From positions 1-64,000 of the forward strand of contig JAJIRX010000511.1 of the NCBI GenBank assembly GCA_023853785.1: a stretch of DNA of 64,000 nucleotides. Direction: 5' to 3'. The stretch is from Psilocybe azurescens. Lineage: Eukaryota > Basidiomycota > Agaricomycetes > Agaricales > Agrocybaceae. The notes under the pieces are model-generated. The model did no database searches, was not told the origin of the DNA, and saw nothing but the letters and a program-made list of their open reading frames with translations. The position numbers and the translations under genes are program-made. Below are positions 1 to 10,468 of this stretch, one piece after another (the stretch's first letter is position 1; every line of letters starts with the position of its first letter).

Positions 1-150
1 TCTCCGACCTCTGGTCCGACACCCGCCTCCATCCCGACCTCCGCCTCCGCCTTCCGCCTTCCGCCTTCCGCCTTCCGCCTCCGCCTCGGCCGCCCTCCGT
101 TTCCGCCCTCCGCCTCCGCCTTCCGGCCCTCCGCCTTCCGCCTTCTGATA
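1..150. repeat. C/T-rich microsatellite
   Basis: The stretch is built from repeated units of the kind CCGCCTTCCG and CCGCCTC, with the heptamer CGCCTTC recurring several times. It is strongly biased to C and T on the plus strand and begins at the window edge, so its full length is unknown. No gene is visible in it. Confidence 0.8.
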
Positions 151-700
151 CCACTATCCTTGTATTCCTCGGGAGCATCTCCCCACACTCAAAAACATAT
201 GGAATATGTATTCCTAGCCTATTCATTCACAAAATAATCATTCATTAGCCTCTAAACAATCACATGAATATTTTCAACATCACTGACCGTCGGTGTCTCT
301 CCTCCCCCTGCCTGAAAATATTCAGCACACATGGGAAGCTTCCAAAAATGATTGTAATGGGCTTCTGACATGTCCATAAATACGGGAACTAGTTTTGGAA
401 TCCCCAAAGTCGATGATGAATATCTTTGGAGCATGACAGTATCCTGCCTTCCCCCTCCATCCAAAGATATTCAGTTTGGGTTCACCATCTACAAAACATA
501 CTTTTCCATAATCAGGGAGTTCATATGAGTATGTGGATACCAAATTCTAAGTCGGTGAGCCAAATTTGAATATCTTGTATGTACCATTCCTCCTCCCCTC
601 CCCTTCATATCTCGAGAACGGGACCGCCGATTTCACTAATATTTGGCATGGGACATCCTTATTATATCCTTGAAGCATTAGCATACTCAAATTCGCAAAA

Positions 701-745
701 TTTTATCCAAGCAAAAGAACCTACTACTTTACAGATACTACTAAT
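701..745 (+). repeat. 45-base flanking direct repeat, copy 1
   Basis: A segment of about 45 bases that ends in CAGATACTACTAATG recurs at 2088-2134 with a few changes. The two copies flank the pair of hammerhead-bearing repeats. It is too long for an ordinary target-site duplication, so it is more likely a terminal part of the element or a remnant of an older tandem unit. Confidence 0.7.
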
Positions 746-1135
746 GCTAGATCGGAGCAACTCTAGCTCTACAATTCATAATCAAAGTGACTCGATAACT
801 AATCATCCACGATATTATTGGAAACAAGCTTAATCAGCTCTATTGTAATTAGTCAGTAAGACCTCTGACGTTCTCGTTTTAGTACAAGAAAGACTACAAA
901 GGTAATACAAAACGATTAGGAATTGATAGTCGATTCACTAAGAATAGGCGCTTAGCTTAGTAAACACGCACTTATTTTAGGAGCATATAGTAATATTCCT
1001 TATGTACGATAGCTACTGATGAGTCTATAAAGACGAAATGGCTAGCTTTGAGGACAACCTCGGCCATATAGCCTGTACGTACCCAACTCACAAAGTTTTA
1101 TACAGCTGATTGCATTTATTGCCCCTCACCCCCAA
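743..1135 (+). mobile_element. Hammerhead-bearing direct repeat, copy R1
   Basis: About 390 bases starting at AATGCTAGATCGG recur 824 bases downstream at 1567-1969 with scattered substitutions. The repeat ends in a C/A-rich tract and contains a complete hammerhead ribozyme fold near its 3' part. The sequence between the two copies has no open frame of note. This layout resembles the terminal repeats of retrozymes or the pseudo-LTRs of Penelope-like elements, both known to carry hammerheads. Assignment to either class is inference, since no reverse transcriptase is present here. Confidence 0.75.
1001..1081 (+). ncRNA. Type I hammerhead ribozyme, copy 1
   Basis: The full catalytic core is visible: CTGATGA at 1016-1022, stem II GTCU/AGAC at 1023-1034 with an AUAA loop, and GAAA at 1035-1038. 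Stem III pairs 1039-1042 (TGGC) with 1063-1066 (GCCA) and carries an inner GAGG-ACAA-CCTC hairpin. The predicted cleavage site is after A1068 (triplet AUA). Stem I pairs 1012-1015 with 1069-1072, then after an internal loop pairs 1001-1007 with 1075-1081. The RNA ends in stem I, which makes it type I. Self-cleavage is inferred from the fold and has not been shown here. Confidence 0.85.
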
Positions 1136-1566
1136 ACCCCAAGCTAGTATCGCCTCCACACTTACAGTGTAACCACACAGCCTCCTGCATTTATTTGCGC
1201 CTCACCCCAAACAGGTAACTCTAACAATTACCTTAATAGGGAAGGTGCATTATTTGCATCGACGGTCAGATTATCGAAACATCTCGATCAGGTAACTCGG
1301 ATCTTACCAAAAACGAAGCTTCGCCAGCTTAGTAAGCAGCCCAACACCTAGGTTAGTAAGCAGCCCAACACAGTGTGTCGCCGGATTAGTAAATTCGAAC
1401 CCAGGAACCTGGCCTTTATGCAAAGTAGGTCGACCCGGGCCGGACTCGTCTCCGGATTTGTCTGGGCAGCGTCAAAGCAGAATAGACCGCATTAAGCAGA
1501 AGTCTATGGTCTATTCTCGACCAGGTTGGTAAGCTATTACTCGAATATGACTAACATTTTAGTCAG
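1136..1566. other. Spacer between hammerhead repeats
   Basis: No coding region is visible. A short segment near 1187-1213 (GCATTTATTTGCGCCTCACC) resembles the 3' ends of both R repeats. It may be a third, truncated remnant of the same unit. Confidence 0.5.
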
Positions 1567-1969
1567 AATGCTAGATCGGAGCAACTCTAGCTCTACAATT
1601 CATAATCAAAGTGACTTGATAACTAATCATCCACAATATTATTGGAAACAAGCTTAATCAGCTCTATTGTAATTAGTCAGTAAGACCTCTGACGTTCCCG
1701 TTTTAGTACAAGAAGAATTACAAAGGTAATACAAAACGATTAAAAATTGATAGTCGATTTGCTAAGAATAGGCGCTTAGCTTAGTAAACACGCACTTATT
1801 TTAGGAGCATATAGTAATATTCCTTACGTATGATAGCTACTGATGAGTCTATAAAGACGAAATGGCTACTTTGGATACCCCTCCAAAGTCATATAGTCTG
1901 CGTACACCCACTCACAAATTTTTAACAGCCGATTGCATTTTTTAGCGCCCCCCTCACCCCCAAATTTTA
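1567..1969 (+). mobile_element. Hammerhead-bearing direct repeat, copy R2
   Basis: This is the second copy of the 743-1135 repeat, in the same orientation and offset by 824 bases. The two copies agree closely from AATGCTAGATCGG to the region of the ribozyme. They differ most in the stem III loop of the hammerhead and in the C-rich tail. Confidence 0.75.
1825..1904 (+). ncRNA. Type I hammerhead ribozyme, copy 2
   Basis: The core elements CTGATGA (1840-1846), stem II (1847-1858) and GAAA (1859-1862) are identical to copy 1. Stem III has a different sequence but still forms a hairpin: ACTTTGGA (1868-1875) pairs with TCCAAAGT (1882-1889). The predicted cleavage site is after A1893. Stem I pairs GCTA (1836-1839) with TAGT (1894-1897) and keeps a 6-bp outer helix, 1825-1830 with 1899-1904. 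Sequence changes that retain pairing relative to copy 1 support selection on the structure. Confidence 0.83.
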
Positions 1970-2087
1970 CTAGGATTTTGAAGCTGGCTTCTGACCAGCA
2001 GTCTTGATCAGGATTCTATATTATTGTAGTACAGCAGTACAGTGATCATATAGGACACTAAGTTTAAACTTATATTTTTCCTTTATA

Positions 2088-2134
2088 GTTTCATCCAAGT
2101 AAAAGTATCTACTACTTTACAGATACTACTAATG
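2088..2134 (+). repeat. 45-base flanking direct repeat, copy 2
   Basis: This is the downstream partner of the 701-745 segment. Here it is followed by TGGGATAAG instead of the hammerhead repeat, so it marks the far boundary of the repeated structure. Confidence 0.65.
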
Positions 2135-3050
2135 TGGGATAAGACCAGTTTTGTTTGAAAATAGGCAATGTTGTGTGTCTGTATTTTACAAGCAGGTTGA
2201 GAATCTAAAAGAAAAAAAAATCATGTTAAATTTCATACAATACAGAGATAAAAAAACTTCACCTTGTTTAAAACATGAATTTACTTTGAAGACTGAATGT
2301 TCTTTTTGATCCAAAGTTGTAAAATGTTGAGAACAGAGACAGAATTGTCTTTTCTTGCATGGTTTGTGGAGAACCAACACATTGGGTCCAAAAACATGAG
2401 TAACTATTGGGAAAGTGAATATTAAGTTTTGAGAAACATAAATTTCACTCACAGCAACTACTGCAGGTGGCACTTCATTCAAAGATGTATGGACAATACA
2501 GAGAAGATCCTCATATGGACAGGCAATAACATGTGGGGAGATCAAAGAGATATTGAAAATAATCAATATCTTGTTTATTAATGACCTTTCTCATTGCTGC
2601 ATGAATAACAGGCATGGAAATGTACTGAGATTTACATGGATGAGTTTGATGAAGACAAGGCCAAAGAAGATATGTGAATTAATGGTGAATATTTTTAAAG
2701 ACCAATTGACATACATTATCAAGTTCTATCCAGACAGACACATTGCACATGAAAATCATAATGGCATCTACTCAAAACCAGAAAATAAATTTTTATTATA
2801 CACATATTATAATAGAAGCAGACAAACATTGAGGTGAAGAATATTTATAAAGTCCTAACATCATTGGATGAATTTTAATGTGATATCTTGTGAAGGTTTG
2901 ATTGATGCAAAGGTTGTGCAAAGGCAAGATGTGAAAGATGATTGTGGTATGAGTTCAAGCAAGACAATTTAGAGTTTCTCTCACGATGTGATTCTAGAGT
3001 TTAATTCATATTTGCAAATTTTCTCACACATACCGAAATTGGCTGTATAC
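2135..3050. other. AT-rich stretch without recognised gene
   Basis: The base composition drops to markedly AT-rich compared with the C/T-rich or balanced sequence around it. It resembles the transposon-bearing region at 34-39 kb in this respect. The short open frames on both strands show no motif I recognise. It may be a mobile-element relic. Confidence 0.4.
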
Positions 3051-3089
3051 CTTGCCAAAGGTGAAAGAGATGGAAAAGGAAGTACATTT

Positions 3090-5665
3090 TAATCTTTCCT
3101 TGTCTTGTCCATTTCGAAACCTCATCCCCATGCTGCCGCTCATACTTCAGCCACCACCCCTACACATTGCCCAGATCCTGGTCTGTCGTGCTCGCCTGCC
3201 CGAATGGTCCACCGAAAGCACTCATGCAACCGTGCACATGACAAGCAGGCTTGGGGTTAGGCTGTCCTTCGTCTTGCGCAGCACATCGACGGACTTGGTC
3301 TGGCACGACACACAGGGCTCCAACCAAAGAGTGAGTACCCATAGCATGCCAGAAGACAGGTATTTTTGCAACGCGCGTGAAAGTATGGCTTTCGCCTGTG
3401 CAGAGGTTGCTCCAGATATCGCCATCGCTGCCGCCAACAATGGGGTTCCTGCACCTGCACCCGCACCCACACTCAACGACGATGACAACGCAACTCGCCG
3501 CGACCACCCCCACCGCCTCCGCCCACAGCGCCTCATTCGCCGGATTCACCAGCCTTGACTTCTCCAACAACGCCTGCACCCTAATGCTCTCCTCCCATCT
3601 GCCTCCTCCAGCCGGCTTGCGAGGACTCACAGCACGGGCTCCTTCGCTCAGACCTTCATGCCCATGGCAAAGCTTGCGTGCGCAGCAGGGATGTCATGCA
3701 GGTGGATCTGGCCCTGGATCATGTAGAGCTTTGCGAAGCGCGGGAATTTCTGTAGAGCGGTTTGTTGCGTGGAAAGCGCAGTGGTGGTCTGTCCTTGTTG
3801 GCACTCGAATACGGCCGATTTCATCCAGATCTATGCATGTTACAAAATTAAAAGATAAGAATAAATGGATGGATAAGAGAAGAACGCACCCACTCAGTAT
3901 CAGTAACAGTCCTCGCCCTGATCAACAACTCCCTCGCAACCCCAAACTCGCCATTCTCCGCGTTGAGCCACAGTGCGCTCGAGGTTCGCGTCGAGGTTCC
4001 CCCTGCGAAAACGCCAACACACATGAACAAACCACAACGAATGAAAGCAAACAAGAAAGCATACCTGCCTCATCCCATGCACCTTCTCCAACTCCGCCGC
4101 CTTCCGCCACAGCGTCCTCCTCCCAGGGACAACCCTCAGCACCTACCCCAGCACCGCGTGCGCTACATCCACCCTGCCCTTCGCCTCTGCGCTCTCCGCA
4201 TCGCCCACGCATTTATCGAAGCAGCCCTCCTCCACATCCATTGCGACTGTCGCCTTCACAATCGCCTCACACGTGCGTGGGGACCCCTCCGCCTGGCAGC
4301 GCTTAGCTTCCTTGAGCCACTGCTCCTGTGTGAGCAGGACTTGGTGCCGCCGCAGGTAGCGCACGGCGCTCTCAATCATTTTGTCCACCAGCTCAAGCTC
4401 TTTCGCCTTTTGCGCCGCAGATTTGGGGATGCTCAATCCATCTGCCGCCGCTACCGCCTCCGCCTCCGCCTCCTGCTCGAGCAGCTGCCCCGCCGCGATC
4501 CATATCTCATGGCTTGTAGGCACTACCTTCCGCGCCTGGTTCAGCACCTTCTTCGCTTTCTCCAGGCTCTCCAGGCACGCCAGCGCCAGCCACAGCTCCA
4601 CGCTCAGTGGGATGACCTCCACTGCTCTTGCAAGCAGGATCCGCGCGTCCGCCGTGGAGGACTCGAGGTCCACGGTCTCCTTCCAAAGGCACACCGAGTT
4701 TGGGATGTGCTCGAGCGCCTGGCGTAGGACACGCTTTTTGGCGGGGAGGGATTCTTCGAGCGAGGCGGAGGTGAGCCAGATCTTGACAGATTGTCCGACG
4801 TGCTGCACGGCGTTTGCGAGCACGATCTTGGCGTCTTCTGTGTTCTAAACAAAACTCCTCTGTCAGAAACTACCGGAACAAGAACAGGAACAAGAAGAAC
4901 AACTCACATGCAACCGCGCAGCCTCGATCCACACATCCTCGCTCTGCGGACAATGCTCGCACCCCATCTTGATGATCTTCCTCGCAGCAACCATGCGCCC
5001 CGCATGCTCCTCCAAACACGCTGCCACGATCTATCCTGGCGCATGCTTCGGGTTCGACTTGACAAGCGAGTCGAAGAGCATTTGCACGCTCTTGATGTCC
5101 CCGATCTCGGCGGAGGACGTGAGGATGACGGAGTCGAGGGAGGTGAGGTGGCCTTTTGGGTCGACGGAGGTGGAGGTGTCGGAGAGGAGCGAGGGGGTAT
5201 CGGAAGCAGAGAGGTCGTTGTTAGTGGTGCTGGAAAGGGACGTGGCGGTGCCAGAGGACATCTGGTCGAGTTTGAGAGAGAGGATTTTGTCACGCGCTTG
5301 GCCGATCTCAACCAAGTTCGTCAGGCCGCCCAACTCGGCTGGCGTTTCAAAGCCACCGCTCTAAGAGAAAAAATGAAGTTACGTATGAGAAAGAGAAAGA
5401 AAAAAGACTGCAGTATCCAACACACCTGCTGCTGCCTCGGATCGAACGCGTTCTCAGACTCCGTCTTTCCACAATCGCCGACAAGGATATACGACCGTGT
5501 TGTGAATCCAGAGGCACTAAAAGAGAGAAAGAAAAAAGCGTGGTCAGACAAGTTGAATCGAGCAGATAGATGGATAGAACACACCCTTTTCCTAGACCAG
5601 CTACGTAGGACGCCGGCGCAGGCATGGGCAAAATGGCCAGCTTGTTCGTGCTCCTGGGTTCTGGT
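3090..5665 (-). pseudogene. PRP6: Decayed PRP6-like pre-mRNA splicing factor
   Basis: PRP6/PRPF6 is a HAT/TPR-repeat protein of the U4/U6-U5 tri-snRNP. The minus strand encodes family features in order. The N-terminal PAPASYVAGLG box is near 5610 and GFTTR near 5500. LVGD..DPRQQ lies around 5440-5490, and the GGLTNLVEIGQARDKILSLK segment near 5310. HAT repeats follow to about 3600 (for example NSVCLWKETVDLE and SHEIWIAAGQLLEQE), then SRLVNPANEALWAEA near 3550 and GWWLKYERQHG near 3140. Several short introns are retained. In-frame stops interrupt it at 5031-5033 (where W is expected), 4143-4145, 3648-3650 and 3160-3162. GFTTR is joined almost directly to the LVGD region, so a large part of the N-terminal domain is missing. 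PRP6 is normally essential and single copy, so an intact gene presumably lies elsewhere. Confidence 0.88.
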
Positions 5666-5699
5666 GAGTATGTGGTAAGTGGCCAAGTTGGTCAAGGGC

Positions 5700-6136
5700 C
5701 TATTGCGTCACACACCAAATCACATAACATTGTGTGACTCAACTGCCGGCGTGACTTTCTGCCTTGACTCACCTCTTCGTCTCCTCTCCCGCCATGTCAT
5801 CCCCTAACCTGCCCTGATTCATCAAATGCCTCGGCGTCTCCATCGTCGGAAAGTTTTGTATCTCTCTTCAGGCTGTCTGTTTGTCTCACAGAATTACTGC
5901 AGGAATGATCTCTACGTCTCCCCTACAATATTAGCCCTCGGAACGTGCCTCAGCTCGTTTAGGAGCCTGAGTGTGTACAATGAATGGTATTGTTAGCTCT
6001 ACATACGGTATACTGATATGCTATTCACATCCTCCAAACTGCTCGTGTCAGTTGAATAGTTATAAATAACCATCGTACTTTAACCTGGTTTAATTGAGCC
6101 CTGTAGGTACTGTCATTCCCTTGGTCAAGTCTCACA
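5700..6136 (+). promoter_or_regulatory. Upstream region with TATA-like box
   Basis: This stretch lies between the PRP6 relic and the phosphoesterase fragment. The sequence TATAAATA at about 6060-6067 sits about 70 bases before the ATG at 6137, a usual position for a fungal TATA element. Nothing else is recognised. Confidence 0.4.
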
Positions 6137-6571
6137 ATGACGACCCTCGCCCTTCTTTCCACTCTCCTCCTCTTCTTGCCCACTGACCTCGCAAAACCTA
6201 CGCCTCCAACTGCAATACCTCCCTTTGATGCCGCCACTGCCGCTGCCGCCCTGGGGCGCTCACCGTCTAGTTTGCGAGGTTCCGGCTCCTTGCTTGACCC
6301 CCGTCTCCCTGCTGGCACCGACACCATGCCCGAAATTGAGCACATCGTTCTGGTGATGTATGAGAACCACTCATACAACAGTATATCGAACCCATATTTC
6401 AACGGGAGCGTGCAGCACTCATTTGAAATGCCAAATACGTGTCAGAGCGGGCATGTCTCACAGGAGTGGAACGTGTTGCAAGTGGCATCTAATAATGGGA
6501 GCATGGATGGCTTCGTGCGCGTCATTATTTCGCCCGAGTCAATGGGGTACTTCACGGAGAGGATATTTTAG
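6137..6571 (+). pseudogene. Truncated phosphoesterase (phospholipase C/acid phosphatase family)
   Basis: The 144-residue frame starts with a hydrophobic leader of about 19 residues (MTTLALLSTLLLFLPTDLA) that looks like a signal peptide, followed by a proline/alanine-rich stretch. Residues from about 63 (MPEIEHIVLVMYENHSY) match the start of the phosphoesterase family (Pfam PF04185 type), where a conserved glutamate and asparagine bind metal. A second family segment, MDGFV...ESMGYFTE, follows. The frame then stops about 5 residues after MGYFTE, where family members continue for another 200 or more residues. No continuation is visible downstream. It is therefore best read as an N-terminal fragment. 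Confidence 0.72.
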
Positions 6572-6599
6572 AGCTAATGTGTGTCGACGCCGGTTTTTA

Positions 6600-7330
6600 T
6601 GTTGGGGAGTGTTGGGTGGGCTCTAGTTGGCGGCGCTTCGGGATTGGATTCTTGGAGGGTTGTGAGTTTATATGATCCGAGGTAGCAGGACACCGATGGG
6701 GCGTGGTCTTGCAATGGGTGTGTTTTTTCTTGCTTTTCCTTCTGGTGCGCTGGGCTTTCTGGGTTGGTTGTCCATGCTTAATTGCTTCATTCTTTGGCTT
6801 CCTTCATATTATTGCTTGTCTGATTGTGATATATACTTGTTCGTCACTGCATACTCACAGATAGAATGTCATTTGTTCTCTGGCATTTTTACTTACTTCA
6901 CCCACGTACTTTACTGTCTCTAAGTTTACTTACTGCTTCGATATGATGATGACAATGCGTAGATGTGTCTGGGAGATAGTTCAATTAGTCTCATTGAGAA
7001 TGAGATAGCGGACGAGGTATATTTCTAGAGTGTACGTCTCACAGTGCGATTTATTTTCGTATAATGAGTTCTGCTCGTTGAAACTATAGTAGAGTAATAA
7101 CTTGATATTCAGGACCCTTCACTGGGAGGTCATTCACGCAGTCTACAGCTTTAAGAGTCTGGGCTCTACCAAGGCCCAGCGAATAGACAGAGAAGATGGA
7201 TAAAGAAAACAAACATATGCATTTACGTCCGTGACACATGTCTACGGAACATGTTTACTCTTTACACCCGCAATATCACCACCCGAGCCCTCGTACCGGG
7301 CGGGATAGAGTGTTAGCCGACACTAAGGCC
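6600..7330. other. No gene recognised
   Basis: Short unconserved frames only. The first 150 bases could be the decayed continuation of the phosphoesterase gene, but no family motif is readable. Confidence 0.4.
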
Positions 7331-7592
7331 CTAGGCAGGCGGAAATTCTACCCCAAATTCTGACTTGTAATGGTGGATTTTCTCAATATTTCTGGTTATT
7401 TTTTCATCACACTGGGATCGAAACGGTGGTCGAAACACCCACCGTAATTTTGGACATGGCGAGCGTAGTCTGCCTAGCGGAGTCTGGGGTCCAGGTACCG
7501 CTGTTGGCATAGCTCCAAAATTTCTTTTCAACAGGTCTGAAGAACGCGTTGGTGTTGGTCTGGTAGGTGAAGGCTGAGATGGAGTAGTTCAT
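7331..7592 (-). pseudogene. Fungal fruit-body lectin fragment
   Basis: The ATG at 7590-7592 opens a frame beginning MNYSISAFTYQTNTNAFFRP, followed by VEKKFWSYANSGTW. This is the characteristic N-terminus of the fungal fruit-body lectin family (Pfam PF07367; the Agaricus bisporus and Xerocomus lectins are members), which bind the T-antigen disaccharide. The normal glycine-rich LTMGGSGTSG segment is replaced by LAMSKITVG, and the frame ends about 50 bases later. A possible remnant of the family's GVHNYK motif (IHHYK, near 7370) appears in another frame. Only about 50 of the usual 140 residues are recognisable, so it is a fragment. Confidence 0.75.
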
Positions 7593-7699
7593 TCTGTAGT
7601 GATCGCTTAGCCAGAAATTCAAGTGACAGTAACCAATATGATTAATTTCACTTCGGTTTGAACTTTGTTTCACCGCATAAAAGTCTCGAAGCAATCAGT

Positions 7700-9640
7700 G
7701 ACCTGGTCAAGGGCAGGATATAATAGAAGAACTGACCTGTCGGTGAAGATTGAAACTCGTGAAATCTAGAATACAGATCACTTCAGGCTTTTATGTTGAG
7801 AGGAGAATCTATTTGTTCCTACATGAATTTTCTATAGGCCAATTCAGAAGCACTGTGATCCTTATTAAGTACATATGTTCTATTTTAAATGCAAGCAAAA
7901 AGAATAATTAATGGTCAGAAGTTAGCTACCATTTAGTTCGTCTGCGAAGTGACATAGAAGGATTTGCTAGCAATGAAACCGACAGTCTCGCTTCTGAAGC
8001 GAGTCAGGTGTTCAAGAACTGACAGAGTTATTTTCAGCTTTACCAACCTGTTACTGCATCATCGAGGGTGGCATTATTGCAACTGATTGTGTATTGTATG
8101 TCGGATATGCCGATACGTCGTGAATGGTATTCAATAAATCCCACTCATGACAGTCATGTCATTTGTGCCCGAGTCCCGACACTACTAAATCCGAGGCTCC
8201 GAATGTGTTCTGAAGCTTTCGAGACATTCTGCATAGTAGTAAGTGCGAGAAAGACATCTTGCTTGTAAGATAGAACGCTAAGTCGGGGCCGTCTTCCTAG
8301 CGCTCTATAATTATTGGAGAAGGAAGCTTGATTTACGTTATCATAGTCAATGCTTATCACACGAAATGCCCAACGCGTAAACTACTGGATATTTTTGTAC
8401 AAGCGCCCGTCTGCGCTCGTGAGGATCTCATGCGATATTATTTAAATATTTGAATGGACCACAATATACCCTATATACTGTATCCAGTTGGCTGCACTTT
8501 TCCCTACATTCAATGAATTCATGGCTCAATAAGGAACTTAACCAATGACGGACGACAACCGGCACCCAAAGAGGATGCTAAACCAAGTTTCTGACATAGG
8601 TTTAAAGATCTTCTGAAGTGTTGGTTGCTTTGAACTCGTAAGCTTACACATTGATTGCCATTTGAACAAACTCTTGTCTCGCTATATCTGTTGTTCTAGC
8701 ACTACTGTCAATCAAAAATGGATGCACATAGATTAATTTATTTGCTCTACACCAGGCTTCGGATGGACATTATACAAACATGACATGCCTATGTTCTCTT
8801 GGTCTACGGACTGGGCCCTGAGATACTTCAGGCCAAGCATGTAATCCAAGATGATTGTATTTAAAGAGGCATACAGAATAGAAGACTTGTTACTGAAATA
8901 AATGGCTGTATATTAGAGCCATTCAATGGCATGTTTTTTTAAAAGACGGACTAATGCGACACGTCCACAGAGGCAACTGGGAATTCAAGCATAAACTAGT
9001 GGGTCTTGTGTGCAAATTTATGCGCTAGTTGTGCCCAAATTAAAAAACCATGCAGGTATTGTTTTATCGGAATCAATCGAGTTTTTAACTTATAGAGTGA
9101 GTAGCCTGAACTCATCGGGTATCCAGAAGTAGTCTATAACAGCAAGATTATACTACTTCAAGGTTTAAAGGCAATCTCAGGCTGTGAGACGCCACGTAGT
9201 AATACATAAATAATTTTATGGCAGGCTTTTCATATCCTACGTGGGTGTGAGGTGTTTCTAACTCCCCGCCAACTCTCCGCAGCACCAGGTGAAATTGAAA
9301 CTAACATGCCATGAAGCTTTTCAACATAACTTCAGCGCTTAATACTCGGCTATAATATATGATAGATTGACACAAATACTCACTGAGTAGTCATTGGTAA
9401 ATCTAATCATTTTGAAAATTTGAGTTGGAAGTGTTTTCATATCGTTCTAGTTGCATGCAAACGCACTCGAGTGGCCACTAACTGCTTGTTAGAAAAAATT
9501 AGCGTAGTCGACTTCTGCGCTCGTTCATTTCAGTGCCCGCAAGCTATGCGCTAATAAACTACGAGTGCATTCGAGCCATGCCTCTATACGCAGTTCTATG
9601 TAATAATCTATGTTTTTTTAATGAAAATTTAACTTATTTA
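7700..9640. other. No gene recognised
   Basis: About 1.9 kb of fairly AT-rich sequence with only short open frames on both strands. I see no domain, repeat pair or RNA gene here. Confidence 0.4.
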
Positions 9641-9645
9641 ACCTT

Positions 9646-10090
9646 TTAATAGCGATAGTAATGTGAGTAGTGTACGTCAATCAAGAAGAAGAAACTGGCG
9701 AGGACGAAGTGCTGGTCATCCAGAATCTCGGCAATAGTCTGCGCGATGGCGGATTTTCCAGAACCAGCAGCGCCGTAGAGCCACATGATGAGAGCCTCTC
9801 GGGTGTCTTCGTTCAGTCCACTGATCCAGTCTGTGATTCTCTTTATAATCGCGACCCGTGTGTTGGGATGACATTTTGGAGGATCGAAGCGCTCGCCTGA
9901 GTCATGAAATGCTGCATGAGCAACGTGTTCCTGCAGGCGCTCAAATCCGCCTATTGTCGATTCCTGCATCAGCATGACATATATACAGTTGCATGTAATT
10001 CAACTTCGTACCTTTCGAACTCTGAAGTTGGTGGGTGTGGAATGTGCTGTTGATGATAGAGAAGTCGGTGGCTTGATTCAATATAGACAT
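9646..10090 (-). pseudogene. Truncated NACHT/NLR-type NTPase, N-terminal part
   Basis: The ATG at 10088-10090 opens exon 1 (to 10012, MSILNQATDF...). A 61-base GT-AG intron (10011-9951) joins in frame to exon 2, which reads GGFERLQEHVAHAAFH, then FDPPKCHPNTR, then the Walker A loop GAAGSGKSA (around 9755-9785) and ASFFF. This arrangement is typical of STAND/NLR-like proteins expanded in agarics, which are proposed to act in non-self recognition. After ASFFF the frame runs into unrelated sequence and stops at 9646. The rest of the NACHT domain (Walker B, sensor motifs) and the C-terminal repeats are missing. Confidence 0.8.
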
Positions 10091-10468
10091 TGTGGTGGGA
10101 GCGGAATTTCCGAAGACGAGCAGCTGGTATCGGTGGGGAACCTGGGAAAGGGCGACACTGACAGAACACCGTTATATTGGTGTCCGAATTTAGCCAGCAC
10201 CACCATGCAAGTACAAGTATACCGATATTTGTCAAATAATTCGAGGCATCTGAACCAAGTTCCAAAATTAAACTGTACCTGAACCCATGTCATTTATGCA
10301 GTGCGATCTTCAGATTTCAGCTCAATTTGGGTGGTTGTGCGAAGCCTTTAGCTTTAGTCGGAACGCAGGAGCGATTCGATATTGCCGATGTCGGCTCCGT
10401 CGGAGCTTGAACAAATGAATGAAAATTTATTTTTAGTATGCTTGCATACGGTTGTTTGTGACTGATCT

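Noticed and set aside
743..1969. Ordinary LTR retrotransposon or solo LTR pair
   Set aside because: There is no TG...CA ending, no reverse transcriptase, and the spacing is only 824 bases. The hammerhead folds fit a retrozyme or Penelope-type unit better.
2186..2566. 126-codon minus-strand frame in the AT-rich stretch
   Set aside because: It contains no recognisable domain; TTG starts inflate such frames. It could be a transposon relic but cannot be supported.
3377..4306. Open frame of 309 codons on the plus strand, and a 254-codon frame at 3963-4727
   Set aside because: Both are antisense to the PRP6-like exons. Their Pro/Ser/Arg-rich or His/Leu-rich text is the shadow of the HAT-repeat coding strand.
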